Assembly (NCBI RefSeq): GCF_025264625.1
Contig: NZ_CP093313.1
Span: forward strand, 620,001 to 684,000
Source of the DNA: Occallatibacter riparius
GTDB taxonomy: Bacteria > Acidobacteriota > Terriglobia > Terriglobales > Acidobacteriaceae
DNA: 64,000 nucleotides
Reading direction: 5' to 3'
Below the pieces are notes generated by a model, which worked only from the letters and a program-made list of their open reading frames with translations, searched no databases and had not been told where the DNA came from. Shown here piece by piece: positions 16,713 through 25,552 of this stretch (position 1 is its first letter; each line of letters begins with the position of its first letter). The position numbers and the translations under genes were made by a program.

Positions 16713-19700
16713 CTATTGGACGGTTAGGGTGATTGATCCCGTTTGCGAGATGGTGCCCGAGGTCGCGGTCATGGTGATGACGTATTTGCCGGGGCTGGTT
16801 CCCGGGTCAGATTTGGGAGTTCCTCCTCCTGCGGACCCGCCTGAGCCGCCGCCGCAGCCGGACAGAGCACCTGCAATGGCAAGAAGCAGCCAGGCGAGTG
16901 CGAGTGAGGCACGGAATCGGCGGAGATGGCGCCGCAGGCCTAAGAGCAACACGCAGCCGAGGACGGAACCCGCAGCGGGCAGCCAGGGATTGCGCTGCGG
17001 GTGCGCCCGAGCCACGGTGGTGGGGCCGGTAGTGTTGACGGTTAGGGTTGCGTTGGCAGGAAGGGTTCCTGTGATGTTGACGGGGCTGGTGCTGCCGAAG
17101 GAGAGGGTGGGCAGGTGCACGGCGCCCGCGGGCGAGGAGGTGATCTGAGCGGCGAGGTTGACGCTGCCGGTGAAGCCGTTGACAGGCAAGACCATGACGT
17201 TGAGGGTGGCGGATGCGCCAGGCTGGAGGGTGGCGTCTCCGGCGCTGATCGACAGGCCGGGGGGCGCCTGGATGACGTAGCTGGCGGAGGCGACCGCGCT
17301 GGGGGATGCGCCGGGAGCGATGGCGATGGCCTGGATGGTTTTAGAGGCGGAGATGGTGAGGGGGGCGGTGTAGAGGGTAGATGACGCCGAGGGTGTGGAA
17401 CCGTCGGTGGTGTAGTAGATGGCCGCGTTGGGCGTGGCGTCCGTGATCTGGAGGGTTTGCGCGGCAGTGTAGGTTCCGCTGGGGACGCTGAAGGCAGGCA
17501 GGGCGGTGGCCGGGGTGATGGCGGAACGGACAGGCAGTTTCCACAGGTCGCCGAGGAAGCCGAACTGCGTGGAAGGATCGACACCCCATCCGCCGAAGAC
17601 CCACACGACATCGCCGGCGCCCATCCAAACGGCGGAGCCGCCGCGGCCGCCGGGGATGTTGGCGGAAGCGGGAAGGCCGGGCGTGCCGTAGGTGGGAGCG
17701 CTTCCGCAGTTTCCGCCTAAGGTGGGGCAGGTGGTGAGCTGTTCGCCGGCGATCCAGGCCCATTGGGCGCTCTGGGGATCGAATTCCCAGAGGTCATTGA
17801 AGTAGAGCTGGCTTTGGTTGGCGCTGTCGTAGCCGCGGCCACCCCAGAGCCAGAACTTGCCGGCGCTGTCAGCCCATCCTGAGGTCATGAAGCGACCGGA
17901 GGGGGTGTTGGCGGGCGCGATCTGCCCCTGTGTACCGTAGACGGCGGGCCCGTAGCTGAGGTTGTTGCCGGCCATCCAGGTCCACTGCATGGTGGCGGGA
18001 TCGAAGCGCCACACGTCGTTCAGTTCGCCGGCAGCGCCCTGGGAGTCGATACCCCAGCCGCCGAAGAGCCAGAATTTGCCGGAGGCGTCGCGCCAGGTGG
18101 TGGCATCTTCGCGGCTGCCGGGGAGGTTGGCGGAGGCGGGCACGCCGCGGGTTCCGTAGGCGCCGGGGATATCGCCGCCGCCGAAATCGGTGATGCCGCC
18201 CATCCAGGTCCACTGATTGGCGGATGGGGCGTACTTCCAGAGGTCGCTGCGGTCTCCGAAGGTACCGAGCGCGGAGACATCATGCGCACGGCCGCCGAAG
18301 AGCCAGACATTCCCCTGGGCGTCGAGCCAGGTGGCGGCGAAGCTGCGGCCGCCGGGAGTGTTGGCGGGATCGGGTGAGCCCAGGGTGCCAAAGACGGGGT
18401 CCTGGCCGTCGAAGCGGCCGTTGTTGGCGAGCAGGGTGCTGCCGCCGATCCAAGTCCACAGGCCGGTGGCGGGATCAAAGCGCCACATGTCATCGAGCTC
18501 GCCGAAATTGCCATCGGCATCGAAGCCTTCTCCGCCGAAGAGCCAAAGACGGCCCTGCGAATCGAACCAGGTTGTGGCGGCGTCGCGGCTGCCGGGCATC
18601 TGGCCGGGCGCGGCCTGGCCGCGAGTTCCGTAAAGGCCGTGGAAACCGCAGATGTCCTCAGTGTGGCGCGAATGGGTGCAGGCGGTGCCGACGGTGTTGC
18701 CACCGCTGATCCAGGTCCATTGATTGGAAGCGGGATCGAACACCCAAAGGTCGTTGAGCAATTGGCCGTTGACCGACTGGCCGACGCCAAAGCCGCCGAA
18801 GACCCAGAGGCGCGCGCCGGCATCGACGGCGGTGGCGGGGAAGAGGCGCTTGGCGGGCTCGTTCTGATCGGAGGGGACACCGCGAATGCCGTAGTTGAAG
18901 GATAGATCCGTGCCAAAGCTTTGGACGGCTTTGGTTGCTCCCCTCATCCAGACCCATTGGTTTTCAGGACTCGACGGCGTGCCGATGAGGGCGGTTTGCG
19001 CGCCCGAGGTGCTGGGGGCAAACTGCGCATCACCGCTGTAGGAGGCGGTGAGGGAGGCTGAGCCGACGGGCAAGGAGGCGACGGTGAGAGCGGCTGAACC
19101 TTGCGCGAGTGGGACTGAGCCGAGGGTCTTCGCACTGGTTTTGAAGGTCACCGTGCCGGTGGGACTGCCGCCGCCGCTGTTGGCGACGGTTGCCGTGAGC
19201 GTGACCTGCTGCGCGAAGGCTGTCGACGCGGGCGATATGGAGAGGGTGGTGGAGGTTGGAGTCGGGCCAGGCGCGGCGATGTTGAAAGTGGCCGCCGCGA
19301 CAGGACTGGGTAGGTAGTTGGGAGCGACGGCGATGGCCTGAAGCGTCCGCGTGGAGGAGACGCGCACGGGCGCTCCGTAAAGGGTGGAGGAAACGGAGGG
19401 CGTGGTGCCGTCGGTGGTGTAGTAGATGAGCGCGCCGGGAGTAGAGGCGCTAATGGCGACGGTTTGCGGAGTGGAATATGTGCCCTGAGACGGGGAGAAG
19501 ACCGGCGAGGAGACAGAGGGACGGTAGGTGTTGTCCGGCTGGAATTCCCACATGTCGTTGAAAGCGTCGAAGGTGGTCCTGCCGCCGAAGAGCCAGAGAT
19601 TGCCAGCCGAGTCAGTCCAGATAACGGCGCCGTCGCGGGAGGCGGGGATGTTGAACTGACCGGGGATGCCCTGGGTGGCGCTGATGGAGGTGAAGCTGTC

Positions 19701-21035
19701 GTTGACGTTTCCAGCCATCCAGCCCCACTGGTTGGAAGCCGGGTCAAACTTCCATTGGTCGCTTAGCCAGCCGTAACCTGCATTGCCGAACCAACCGTTT
19801 TGAATTCCGCCGAAGAGCCAGATATTCCCTTGTGCATCCTTCCAGGCGGGAGCGCCCCAACGGCTTGGGGGGACGTTGCCCTGGGCCAACTGGCCATAGG
19901 TGCCCCAGGTGGCGCTGAGCCATTCCTTGTAGTAGTCGACGACTGCGTTCATGCCATCCATCCACGTCCATTGCTGGGTAGAGGGGTTCAACATCCACAC
20001 GTCGTTCATGTCGCTGAAGCGGCCGTTGGTATCGAAAGCCTGGCCGCCGAAGAGCCAGAGATTTCCGGCAGAGTCCACCCAGGTGGTAGAGCCGCTTCTG
20101 GCGCCGGGCAGATTGCCGGCTCCGGCTGTGCCGAGGGATCCGTACTGGCCCGGTTCACCGCAGGACAAGTACCACAGGTTGACGTCCTGAAAGCAGGCGC
20201 TGCCGGCGCCATCGGTCGTACCTGCCTGCAGGGTCCACGCTCCGGAGTCAGGATCGAAGGTCCAGAGGTCGTTGTAGTAGTACCGGACGTAGTTTTTTTG
20301 ATCGAAGCCAAAGCCGCCGAAGAGCCAGACTTTGCCGGTGTGGTCAGTCCAGGCGAAGGAGAAGTTGAGGCCGGGGGGAGTGTTGGTTGCGGCTGGAGTT
20401 CCCGGAGTTCCGAAGATGGGAGGTGCGCTGCAGTCGAGGCCGCCTCCGGCATCGGTAAAGCAGTTGTTACCGAAGGCGCTGAGACCGCCTTTCCAGGTCC
20501 ATTGGGCAGAGGCGGGATCGAGGAGCCAGAGGTCGTTGAGATAGCCGTAGGCGCCGGTGGAGTCGAGTCCGTAGCCGCCGAACATCCAGAGCTTGCCGTG
20601 GGCGTCGGTCCAGAAGGCGGCACCGAAGCGGGCGCCGGGGGCGTTGGCGGGGTCGGATGTTCCGAGCGTGCCGTAGACGCCGGGCTTCAGGGGATCCTGA
20701 CTTCCGCCCATCCAGGCCCACTGGCGGCTGGACATGCTGAACTTCCAGAGCTCGTTGTAGAAGACGCCGCCATTGCGGCCGCCGAACATCCAGAGGTCGC
20801 CGTTGCTGTCGGTCCAGAAGGCAGGGGCGGTGCGCGCGGGGGGCAGGTTCGCGGGCGCCGGGACACCCAAGGTGCCGTAGATCGGTGGCGCGTTGCCCTT
20901 GTCCGGGGTGCTGACCCACGTCCACTCGCCGGGGGAGTCAGTCTGCGCGAAAGCTACTATATGTGCCGAAAGAACGAATAAAAGAAGGCAGAGCGCCAGG
21001 GAGGCCCCAGGCCTGCGCCCGTTGAACGAGAACAT
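16713..21035 (-). CDS. Giant secreted Kelch-repeat protein with chitobiase-like and Ig-like domains
   Basis: 1440 residues. Order: signal peptide (LALCLLLFVLSAHIVAFAQ), a first set of Kelch repeats (about 35-505; each blade carries W-x-D-x-x-G-x-x-W-L-F-G-G and N-D-x-W-x-F-D-P), a chitobiase/hexosaminidase C-terminal-type domain (about 508-585, IYYTTDGTTPS), a bacterial Ig-like domain (about 590-680), a second Kelch set (about 690-1195), a second chitobiase-type domain (IYYTTDGSTPS), a beta-sandwich region, then a hydrophobic hairpin near 1365-1410 followed by a Gly-rich cysteine segment. It is probably surface-exposed and anchored near the C-terminus. Kelch propellers bind proteins or sugars; no catalytic residues were identified. 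A paralogue starts at 63508. Confidence 0.85.
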   Translation of the reverse strand: MFSFNGRRPGASLALCLLLFVLSAHIVAFAQTDSPGEWTWVSTPDKGNAPPIYGTLGVPAPANLPPARTAPAFWTDSNGDLWMFGGRNGGVFYNELWKFSMSSRQWAWMGGSQDPLKPGVYGTLGTSDPANAPGARFGAAFWTDAHGKLWMFGGYGLDSTGAYGYLNDLWLLDPASAQWTWKGGLSAFGNNCFTDAGGGLDCSAPPIFGTPGTPAATNTPPGLNFSFAWTDHTGKVWLFGGFGFDQKNYVRYYYNDLWTFDPDSGAWTLQAGTTDGAGSACFQDVNLWYLSCGEPGQYGSLGTAGAGNLPGARSGSTTWVDSAGNLWLFGGQAFDTNGRFSDMNDVWMLNPSTQQWTWMDGMNAVVDYYKEWLSATWGTYGQLAQGNVPPSRWGAPAWKDAQGNIWLFGGIQNGWFGNAGYGWLSDQWKFDPASNQWGWMAGNVNDSFTSISATQGIPGQFNIPASRDGAVIWTDSAGNLWLFGGRTTFDAFNDMWEFQPDNTYRPSVSSPVFSPSQGTYSTPQTVAISASTPGALIYYTTDGTTPSVSSTLYGAPVRVSSTRTLQAIAVAPNYLPSPVAAATFNIAAPGPTPTSTTLSISPASTAFAQQVTLTATVANSGGGSPTGTVTFKTSAKTLGSVPLAQGSAALTVASLPVGSASLTASYSGDAQFAPSTSGAQTALIGTPSSPENQWVWMRGATKAVQSFGTDLSFNYGIRGVPSDQNEPAKRLFPATAVDAGARLWVFGGFGVGQSVNGQLLNDLWVFDPASNQWTWISGGNTVGTACTHSRHTEDICGFHGLYGTRGQAAPGQMPGSRDAATTWFDSQGRLWLFGGEGFDADGNFGELDDMWRFDPATGLWTWIGGSTLLANNGRFDGQDPVFGTLGSPDPANTPGGRSFAATWLDAQGNVWLFGGRAHDVSALGTFGDRSDLWKYAPSANQWTWMGGITDFGGGDIPGAYGTRGVPASANLPGSREDATTWRDASGKFWLFGGWGIDSQGAAGELNDVWRFDPATMQWTWMAGNNLSYGPAVYGTQGQIAPANTPSGRFMTSGWADSAGKFWLWGGRGYDSANQSQLYFNDLWEFDPQSAQWAWIAGEQLTTCPTLGGNCGSAPTYGTPGLPASANIPGGRGGSAVWMGAGDVVWVFGGWGVDPSTQFGFLGDLWKLPVRSAITPATALPAFSVPSGTYTAAQTLQITDATPNAAIYYTTDGSTPSASSTLYTAPLTISASKTIQAIAIAPGASPSAVASASYVIQAPPGLSISAGDATLQPGASATLNVMVLPVNGFTGSVNLAAQITSSPAGAVHLPTLSFGSTSPVNITGTLPANATLTVNTTGPTTVARAHPQRNPWLPAAGSVLGCVLLLGLRRHLRRFRASLALAWLLLAIAGALSGCGGGSGGSAGGGTPKSDPGTSPGKYVITMTATSGTISQTGSITLTVQ

Positions 21036-21281
21036 GCTTCCCTCGGAGTGGATGTGTGGTCACACGATTCTATACCGAACCAGGAGCCGCATGTGGGCGG
21101 TTTCTCATCGTCACCTTCATCCGACGGCTCGGAATTGAAAACGATGGCCGATTACACGCGCCTTTCTCATCATTGGGAATAACAGCCCAAATTGCCTTCC
21201 GGCCGGAGCCACCAAAGGATGTAGAGACTATGCTGAAGCATCAGGAAACGCGGCTTGCTGCCAGCATGGCGTGTCCGGGTG

Positions 21282-22178
21282 CTAGGTGAGCGATGGGGAA
21301 CTGCACGGCAAAGGCGCCTCAAGACTGATTTGTTTTCCGGTGAAGGGATGAGGGAACAGCAAGAATTGGGCGTGCAAGAGATAGCCTCCATCCCCGGGGA
21401 GTCCGGGCAGATGATCAAGAGGCTTGCCATTCACACCATAGAGAGGATCGCCCACCAGAGGATGGCCGATGGAGGCCAGATGGATTCTGATTTGGTGAGG
21501 GCGCCCGGAGTTCAGGCTTACTTCAAAGGTTGTTGTGCTTGAGGTGCGCGCTATCACCTTTGCTAATGACTTTGATGGTTTGCCACCTGGGTGAGCGGCC
21601 CACACGGATCCGATCCGTGGGTGCGGTACAAGGCCGATGGGGGTGAGGATCTCGTAGGTGTCGTGCTCCGCAACGTTTTGAGCCAGCGCCCGGTAGATCT
21701 TTTGAACTTTGGACGTATTCCAGGCGGCGGTTAGATTCGACGCAGCCTGCGGCGTCCTGGCGAAAAGGACGATGCCGCTGGTGCCTCGACCCAACCGGTG
21801 GACGGGATTGGCGCCAGGCCAATGTTGTTGCACCAGGCGTAGAAGCGTATTTTCCAGGAACCCACCCGCGGGCAGGGTGGGCAATGCGCTGGGCTTGCTG
21901 ACAGCCAGGATATGGGCGTCACTGAACAGGACTTCGAAGTGTCGAGGGACTTCTGGCTCGATCCAGGGTGCACGATTCCAGACAAGAGTCTGGCCTGACA
22001 CGACAGATTCATTTCCTGTGGAGGGAACGCCGTCGAGAGTGACCTCGCCGTTATTCAGTTTTTCTTGCCAGGCGTGTCGGCTGGAGTGGGTGTAACGACT
22101 TGCCAGGTAGGAGAGCAGGTTTTCTCCATGGTGCTTGCTGCTGATGGTTGAGGTATACACGTAGCCCCGGTTGAGCAT
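21282..22178 (-). CDS. RluA family pseudouridine synthase-like protein, catalytic Asp replaced
   Basis: About 298 residues. An S4-like N-terminal region (LLSYLASRYTHSSRHAWQEKL, then VTLDG) precedes an RluA-type catalytic domain (ILAVSKPSALPTLPAGG, a long core, RPHQIRIHLASIGHPLVGDPLYG). The catalytic motif normally reads HRLD-x-x-TSG; here it reads HRLGRGTSG, so the nucleophilic Asp position is Gly. All else in the fold looks intact, so the protein may be inactive, use another residue, or belong to a divergent subfamily. I start it at ATG 22178; an ATG at 22274 would add 32 residues of unlikely composition. It is divergent from the HAD gene. Confidence 0.8.
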   Translation of the reverse strand: MLNRGYVYTSTISSKHHGENLLSYLASRYTHSSRHAWQEKLNNGEVTLDGVPSTGNESVVSGQTLVWNRAPWIEPEVPRHFEVLFSDAHILAVSKPSALPTLPAGGFLENTLLRLVQQHWPGANPVHRLGRGTSGIVLFARTPQAASNLTAAWNTSKVQKIYRALAQNVAEHDTYEILTPIGLVPHPRIGSVWAAHPGGKPSKSLAKVIARTSSTTTFEVSLNSGRPHQIRIHLASIGHPLVGDPLYGVNGKPLDHLPGLPGDGGYLLHAQFLLFPHPFTGKQISLEAPLPCSSPSLT

Positions 22179-22293
22179 GTAGTCGAGTGTACGGCGTGCG
22201 GCACACGACCTTGGCGGAAGGCGCGAGGGTGAGATTGCAGAGCGGGGACCCATCCCGGAGGCGGCTCGCGCCATCTACGTGACGGGAGGCAAG

Positions 22294-22962
22294 ATGGCGG
22301 ACGTACTTCTTACGGATATTGACGGGACGCTGATCGACAGCAATGCGCTGCATGCGGAGGCGTGGCGGCGGGCGTTTGAGCATTTCGGCATCGAGATTGG
22401 GATGGACGATGCGTGGCGGCAGATTGGGAAGGGGGCGGACCAGTTGATTCCCACGTTTCTGCCGGAGGCGCAGCGGGAGAGGATCGAGAAGCCGCTGAAG
22501 GAGTACCGCAAGGAGATCTTCCACCGTGATTACATGCCGCGCATCGTTCCGTTCGCGCGTGCGCATGACCTGCTGGTGCGGGTTCGGGAGGCGGGGATGA
22601 AGATCGCGCTGGCGACTTCGTCGGACCCTGAGGACCTGAAGACCTACGGCAAGCTGCTGGGGATGGAAGACCTGGTGGACGAGGCGTCGTCTGCAGGCGA
22701 TGCGAAGCGGTCAAAGCCAGCGCCGGATATCTTTGCCGCGGCACTGGAGAAGATGGGGATGCGGCCAGAACAGGCGATCGCGCTGGGCGATACGCCGTGG
22801 GATGCGCAGGCGGCTGGGAAGCTGGGGATTCGGGTGGTGGGCGTGACGTGCGGCGGGTGGAAGCGCGGCGATCTGATGGATGCAGGGTGCGTGGAGGTGT
22901 GGCGCGATCCGGGGGATCTGCTGGAGCATTTTGGGGAATCGGTTTTGGGAGGCAGGGAGTAG
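22294..22962 (+). CDS. HAD superfamily hydrolase (beta-phosphoglucomutase-like phosphatase)
   Basis: A 222-residue cytoplasmic phosphatase. All four HAD motifs are visible: DIDGTLIDSN at residues 8-17 (nucleophile and acid/base Asp), LATSSDPEDL (motif II), KPAPDIF with its Lys (motif III) and ALGDTPWDAQAA (motif IV). The helical cap between motifs I and II marks the beta-phosphoglucomutase/phosphoglycolate phosphatase subclass. GGGAGG at 22284-22289 sets the start at ATG 22294. The substrate is not inferable. The stop is followed directly by a TAGGGAA heptad repeat. Confidence 0.9.
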   Translation: MADVLLTDIDGTLIDSNALHAEAWRRAFEHFGIEIGMDDAWRQIGKGADQLIPTFLPEAQRERIEKPLKEYRKEIFHRDYMPRIVPFARAHDLLVRVREAGMKIALATSSDPEDLKTYGKLLGMEDLVDEASSAGDAKRSKPAPDIFAAALEKMGMRPEQAIALGDTPWDAQAAGKLGIRVVGVTCGGWKRGDLMDAGCVEVWRDPGDLLEHFGESVLGGRE

Positions 22963-22984
22963 GGAATAGGGATTAGGGAATAGG
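22960..22984. repeat. TAGGGAA-type heptad microrepeat after the HAD gene
   Basis: About three and a half units of TAGGGA[A/T] in tandem. Related runs occur at 12298-12327 (minus strand), 36104-36127 and 37369-37390, each in an intergenic gap next to a gene end. Confidence 0.75.
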
Positions 22985-23092
22985 ACGGTGCGGTCCTAAC
23001 GGGATGGTGGGATGCATGGCGCACGGGACCCGGGACAAGCCTTCGCGTGGCGGGGAAGTCGAATCGGGAAACAACGGATGAGTCGATCTCAA

Positions 23093-24046
23093 TTAATGCC
23101 CGCGGCAAAGCGGGAGATGATCTCGGACGAGGTTCAAGTTGAAAGGGCATCCCCACTGAATTCGAGCACGCCGGTTCAGTTCAAGCAGATATGCTTTGTC
23201 CTTTTGATATTCCGACCACAGCGGTTCGGCATCTGAAACCGATGTGCCCAAATACAACATGGCGTCGCCATACTCGCCCACAACTGCCTCTTTTCCACCA
23301 GGCAACGAAACTCTGGGCCAAGGCAGGAGTATGGGTGGTGTGCCCTCAGTTTCACGTTCCGGTTTGTTGAAGGAAAGCAGCACCACGAAGACCGAGTTCG
23401 GGTAAGCCTGTTCAACAAGCTTTGTCACGTTGGGAGGCCAACTTGGATCGGAATTCCTGGATACATGGGCCGAACCGAGAATCACCAGCGCGCGATGTCC
23501 TTTAGCGAGTACCTGGCGCTTAATTACATCTGCGAAGCACGTGTCGTTTGGCTGATACCTTCGCCAGTCAAGATGATTGCGGACATGCATCCAGTCGATG
23601 CTGCAGTCTCCTGCTAACACTCTCAATCGCTTTTGCGGTGGAAGATCGGCATTCACTTTTCTAACGGCAGAGAGAAGCTGTGCGTATATGGGTGACTCCC
23701 ATGCGAAGACCTTCGTGGTATCTCTCCAGACGCTTCGCAGGCTTTGGGAGGAGACATTCTTCCCGTTGACATACGCATCCAGCGTCGGCTGCGATTGCTG
23801 GCTTGCAAATTCGATCACAATGTCGTTGATGTTCTGTTGCAGCTTTCGATTTTGAACAAGCGAGACATAGAAACTGCCCATTTGCTCAATGGAATGTGCC
23901 TCGCCGATCGCCACGATCGGATATCGATCCAATGCCTGCAAAATACCTTTCACCGCATCTTCGGGAAGAGATCGGACTGGCGAAGCCGATGCAAGAATCA
24001 GGAGTGCACAAATCCAGGCCCTTGAAATGCCTCTCGGTGTAAACAT
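23093..24046 (-). CDS. Exported protein with a GEAH motif, ChaN/TIKI/erythromycin-esterase-like fold suspected
   Basis: 317 residues with a signal peptide (AWICALLILASASPVRS). The motifs IVAIGEAHSIEQ near residue 45, DIVIEFASQ near 75 and LVILGSAHVSRN near 190 follow the pattern of the EreA/ChaN/TIKI metal-dependent superfamily, in which a G-E-x-H and a late G-x-x-H bind metal or perform catalysis. I therefore suspect a hydrolase or haem/metal-binding protein, but the class is broad and the function is unknown. Its ATG directly follows the stop of the small protein upstream (TGAATG), so they form a translationally coupled pair. Confidence 0.65.
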   Translation of the reverse strand: MFTPRGISRAWICALLILASASPVRSLPEDAVKGILQALDRYPIVAIGEAHSIEQMGSFYVSLVQNRKLQQNINDIVIEFASQQSQPTLDAYVNGKNVSSQSLRSVWRDTTKVFAWESPIYAQLLSAVRKVNADLPPQKRLRVLAGDCSIDWMHVRNHLDWRRYQPNDTCFADVIKRQVLAKGHRALVILGSAHVSRNSDPSWPPNVTKLVEQAYPNSVFVVLLSFNKPERETEGTPPILLPWPRVSLPGGKEAVVGEYGDAMLYLGTSVSDAEPLWSEYQKDKAYLLELNRRARIQWGCPFNLNLVRDHLPLCRGH

Positions 24047-24412
24047 TCAATGGACCGGCTTGAGCCAAACCTCTGCCGTGACAGGCGTACCCGCTCCCCT
24101 GATCACCACAGTCCCTCGCAGCTCACCGTTCATTTCCTTCAGATCGTAGACGAAATCCCGCAGCTTGGACTTAACTTCGAATCTCAAATGGCCGCTTGCA
24201 AGCTGGCCCTGGATGACAGGATATTGTTCGGACGAATCCGGCCCCCCAGTCCCGGTTATCTCCGCACCCGTCTGCTTGAACGTGAAAAGCTGGGGAACAT
24301 TATGTTCGCCATCAGGCACGCGAAACGCTCCATTCCAGACACCCGAAACTGTTGCTGCTGAGGCGACAGTCGTGAACAAAGCGAAGGTCGCCAACACCGC
24401 TACTGTCTTCAT
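24047..24412 (-). CDS. Small exported beta-rich protein, unknown function
   Basis: 121 residues: a clear signal peptide (MKTVAVLATFALFTTVASA) and a body of alternating strands (VSGVWNGAF, FTFKQTGAEITGT, HLRFEVKS, ELRGTVVIRG), like small lipocalin or calycin-type domains in exported acidobacterial proteins. No catalytic motif. It is the first gene of a two-gene operon; its stop abuts the start of the GEAH-motif protein, so the two products probably act together in the periplasm. Confidence 0.7.
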   Translation of the reverse strand: MKTVAVLATFALFTTVASAATVSGVWNGAFRVPDGEHNVPQLFTFKQTGAEITGTGGPDSSEQYPVIQGQLASGHLRFEVKSKLRDFVYDLKEMNGELRGTVVIRGAGTPVTAEVWLKPVH

Positions 24413-24514
24413 CTTGACCTCCTATGCGGGTTCAGCTCGCATAGAAAATCATCATAGTACCAGGGTGTTCGGGACCACGGCGGATTTGGGCGAGAACGGA
24501 GAGAGAGCGAGTTT

Positions 24515-25228
24515 CTAGCGGTTCTGGCCTAGGTAGATGTTGAGGATCAGGCCTAACTGGTTGAGCTGTTTGTTGGGCGTGTTGCCGGTCTGGTTCTGGT
24601 GCTCGTAGTAGGCGTCGAGGGCGAGGCGCTGCTTGATGGGGAAGAGGCATCCGGCGTGGATGGCCGTGTTGCTCCACTTCGCGAACTGGCTTTGATAGAA
24701 GACTTCGGCGCTGGCGTAGGGGGCGGGTTTGTAGCCGCCTAGGGAGACGGCCCGCTGGAGTTTGAGGCGGTTGCGGTAGCGCCAGACGAAGGGGCCAGAG
24801 GACCAGTCGAGGTCGGCGCGGTTGCGATCGGCGAGAAGGATTTTGCCGGGCACGGGCAGGTTGACCACGAAGCCGAGGGGGATTCGTTCGACGTCGGATT
24901 TGTTCTGCGACACAACGTGACGGTAGCCGACGAAACCCTGGAGCAGGCGCGACTTGGATTTCTCTGGATCGAAGATTGGGATGTTCTCAAGGGAGACGAG
25001 CGGCTCGGCGAACAGGTTAAGGCTGGGGCCGATTTCGACCTGGGCGGGGTCGCCGCCTTCGCGGGTGTCTTTTACCTGGAAGTCGACGCGGAGGCTGTTG
25101 TTGGCTCGGTAGAGGACGTCGACTTCGGGGAGGAACTGGGAGGTCTGGGCGTGTACGGCTGCAGGCAGAAGAGGCAGGAACAGCAGCAGCGTTTTTAGAA
25201 GGAAAGCTGTGTTCCGCTTTGGCCGCAC
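24515..25228 (-). CDS. DUF2490-type outer membrane beta-barrel protein
   Basis: 237 residues with a signal peptide (LLLFLPLLPAAVHAQ). The mature chain has amphipathic strands and aromatic girdles throughout (GFVGYRHV, FVWRYRNRLKLQR, ASAEVFYQSQFAKWSNTAIHAG, LDAYYEHQNQT) and ends in a terminal strand (GLILNIYLG), typical of the DUF2490 group of predicted outer-membrane barrels. Function is unknown. It stands alone; a divergent GGDEF/EAL gene starts 324 bases upstream. Confidence 0.8.
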   Translation of the reverse strand: MRPKRNTAFLLKTLLLFLPLLPAAVHAQTSQFLPEVDVLYRANNSLRVDFQVKDTREGGDPAQVEIGPSLNLFAEPLVSLENIPIFDPEKSKSRLLQGFVGYRHVVSQNKSDVERIPLGFVVNLPVPGKILLADRNRADLDWSSGPFVWRYRNRLKLQRAVSLGGYKPAPYASAEVFYQSQFAKWSNTAIHAGCLFPIKQRLALDAYYEHQNQTGNTPNKQLNQLGLILNIYLGQNR

Positions 25229-25552
25229 TGCTGTCTCTTTCCGGTCCAGATTTGTGGATTCGCTATAGGGATTATCGCGCGGCGGGGAGGGCGTGCCCGT
25301 CGTCGAGTTTCAGTGCTCCGAGGAGTCAAGCGACCAGCGGGTTATTCGCCTGCGGCTCAGAATGACCAATTCGAGCAGGAAACGAGCTGGTTCATGATCT
25401 CGCATCCGGCGATCACACTTCCGTAATCGGGGTGTGAACAGGACGACGATCTGCGTCGATAGAGAATCTATCGGCGGCATACGACTGCCGGGAAGAATGC
25501 GTACGCCCGCGTACGCGCAGGAGACTGAGAGCCGGTCGGGCATCGATCCATC
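25229..25552. other. Intergenic region between divergent DUF2490 and GGDEF/EAL genes
   Basis: No gene seen. A fragment near 25350 (CTGCGGCTCAGAATGAC) resembles the CGCTCAGAATGAC core of the dispersed repeats at 45836 and 60846. Confidence 0.5.
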
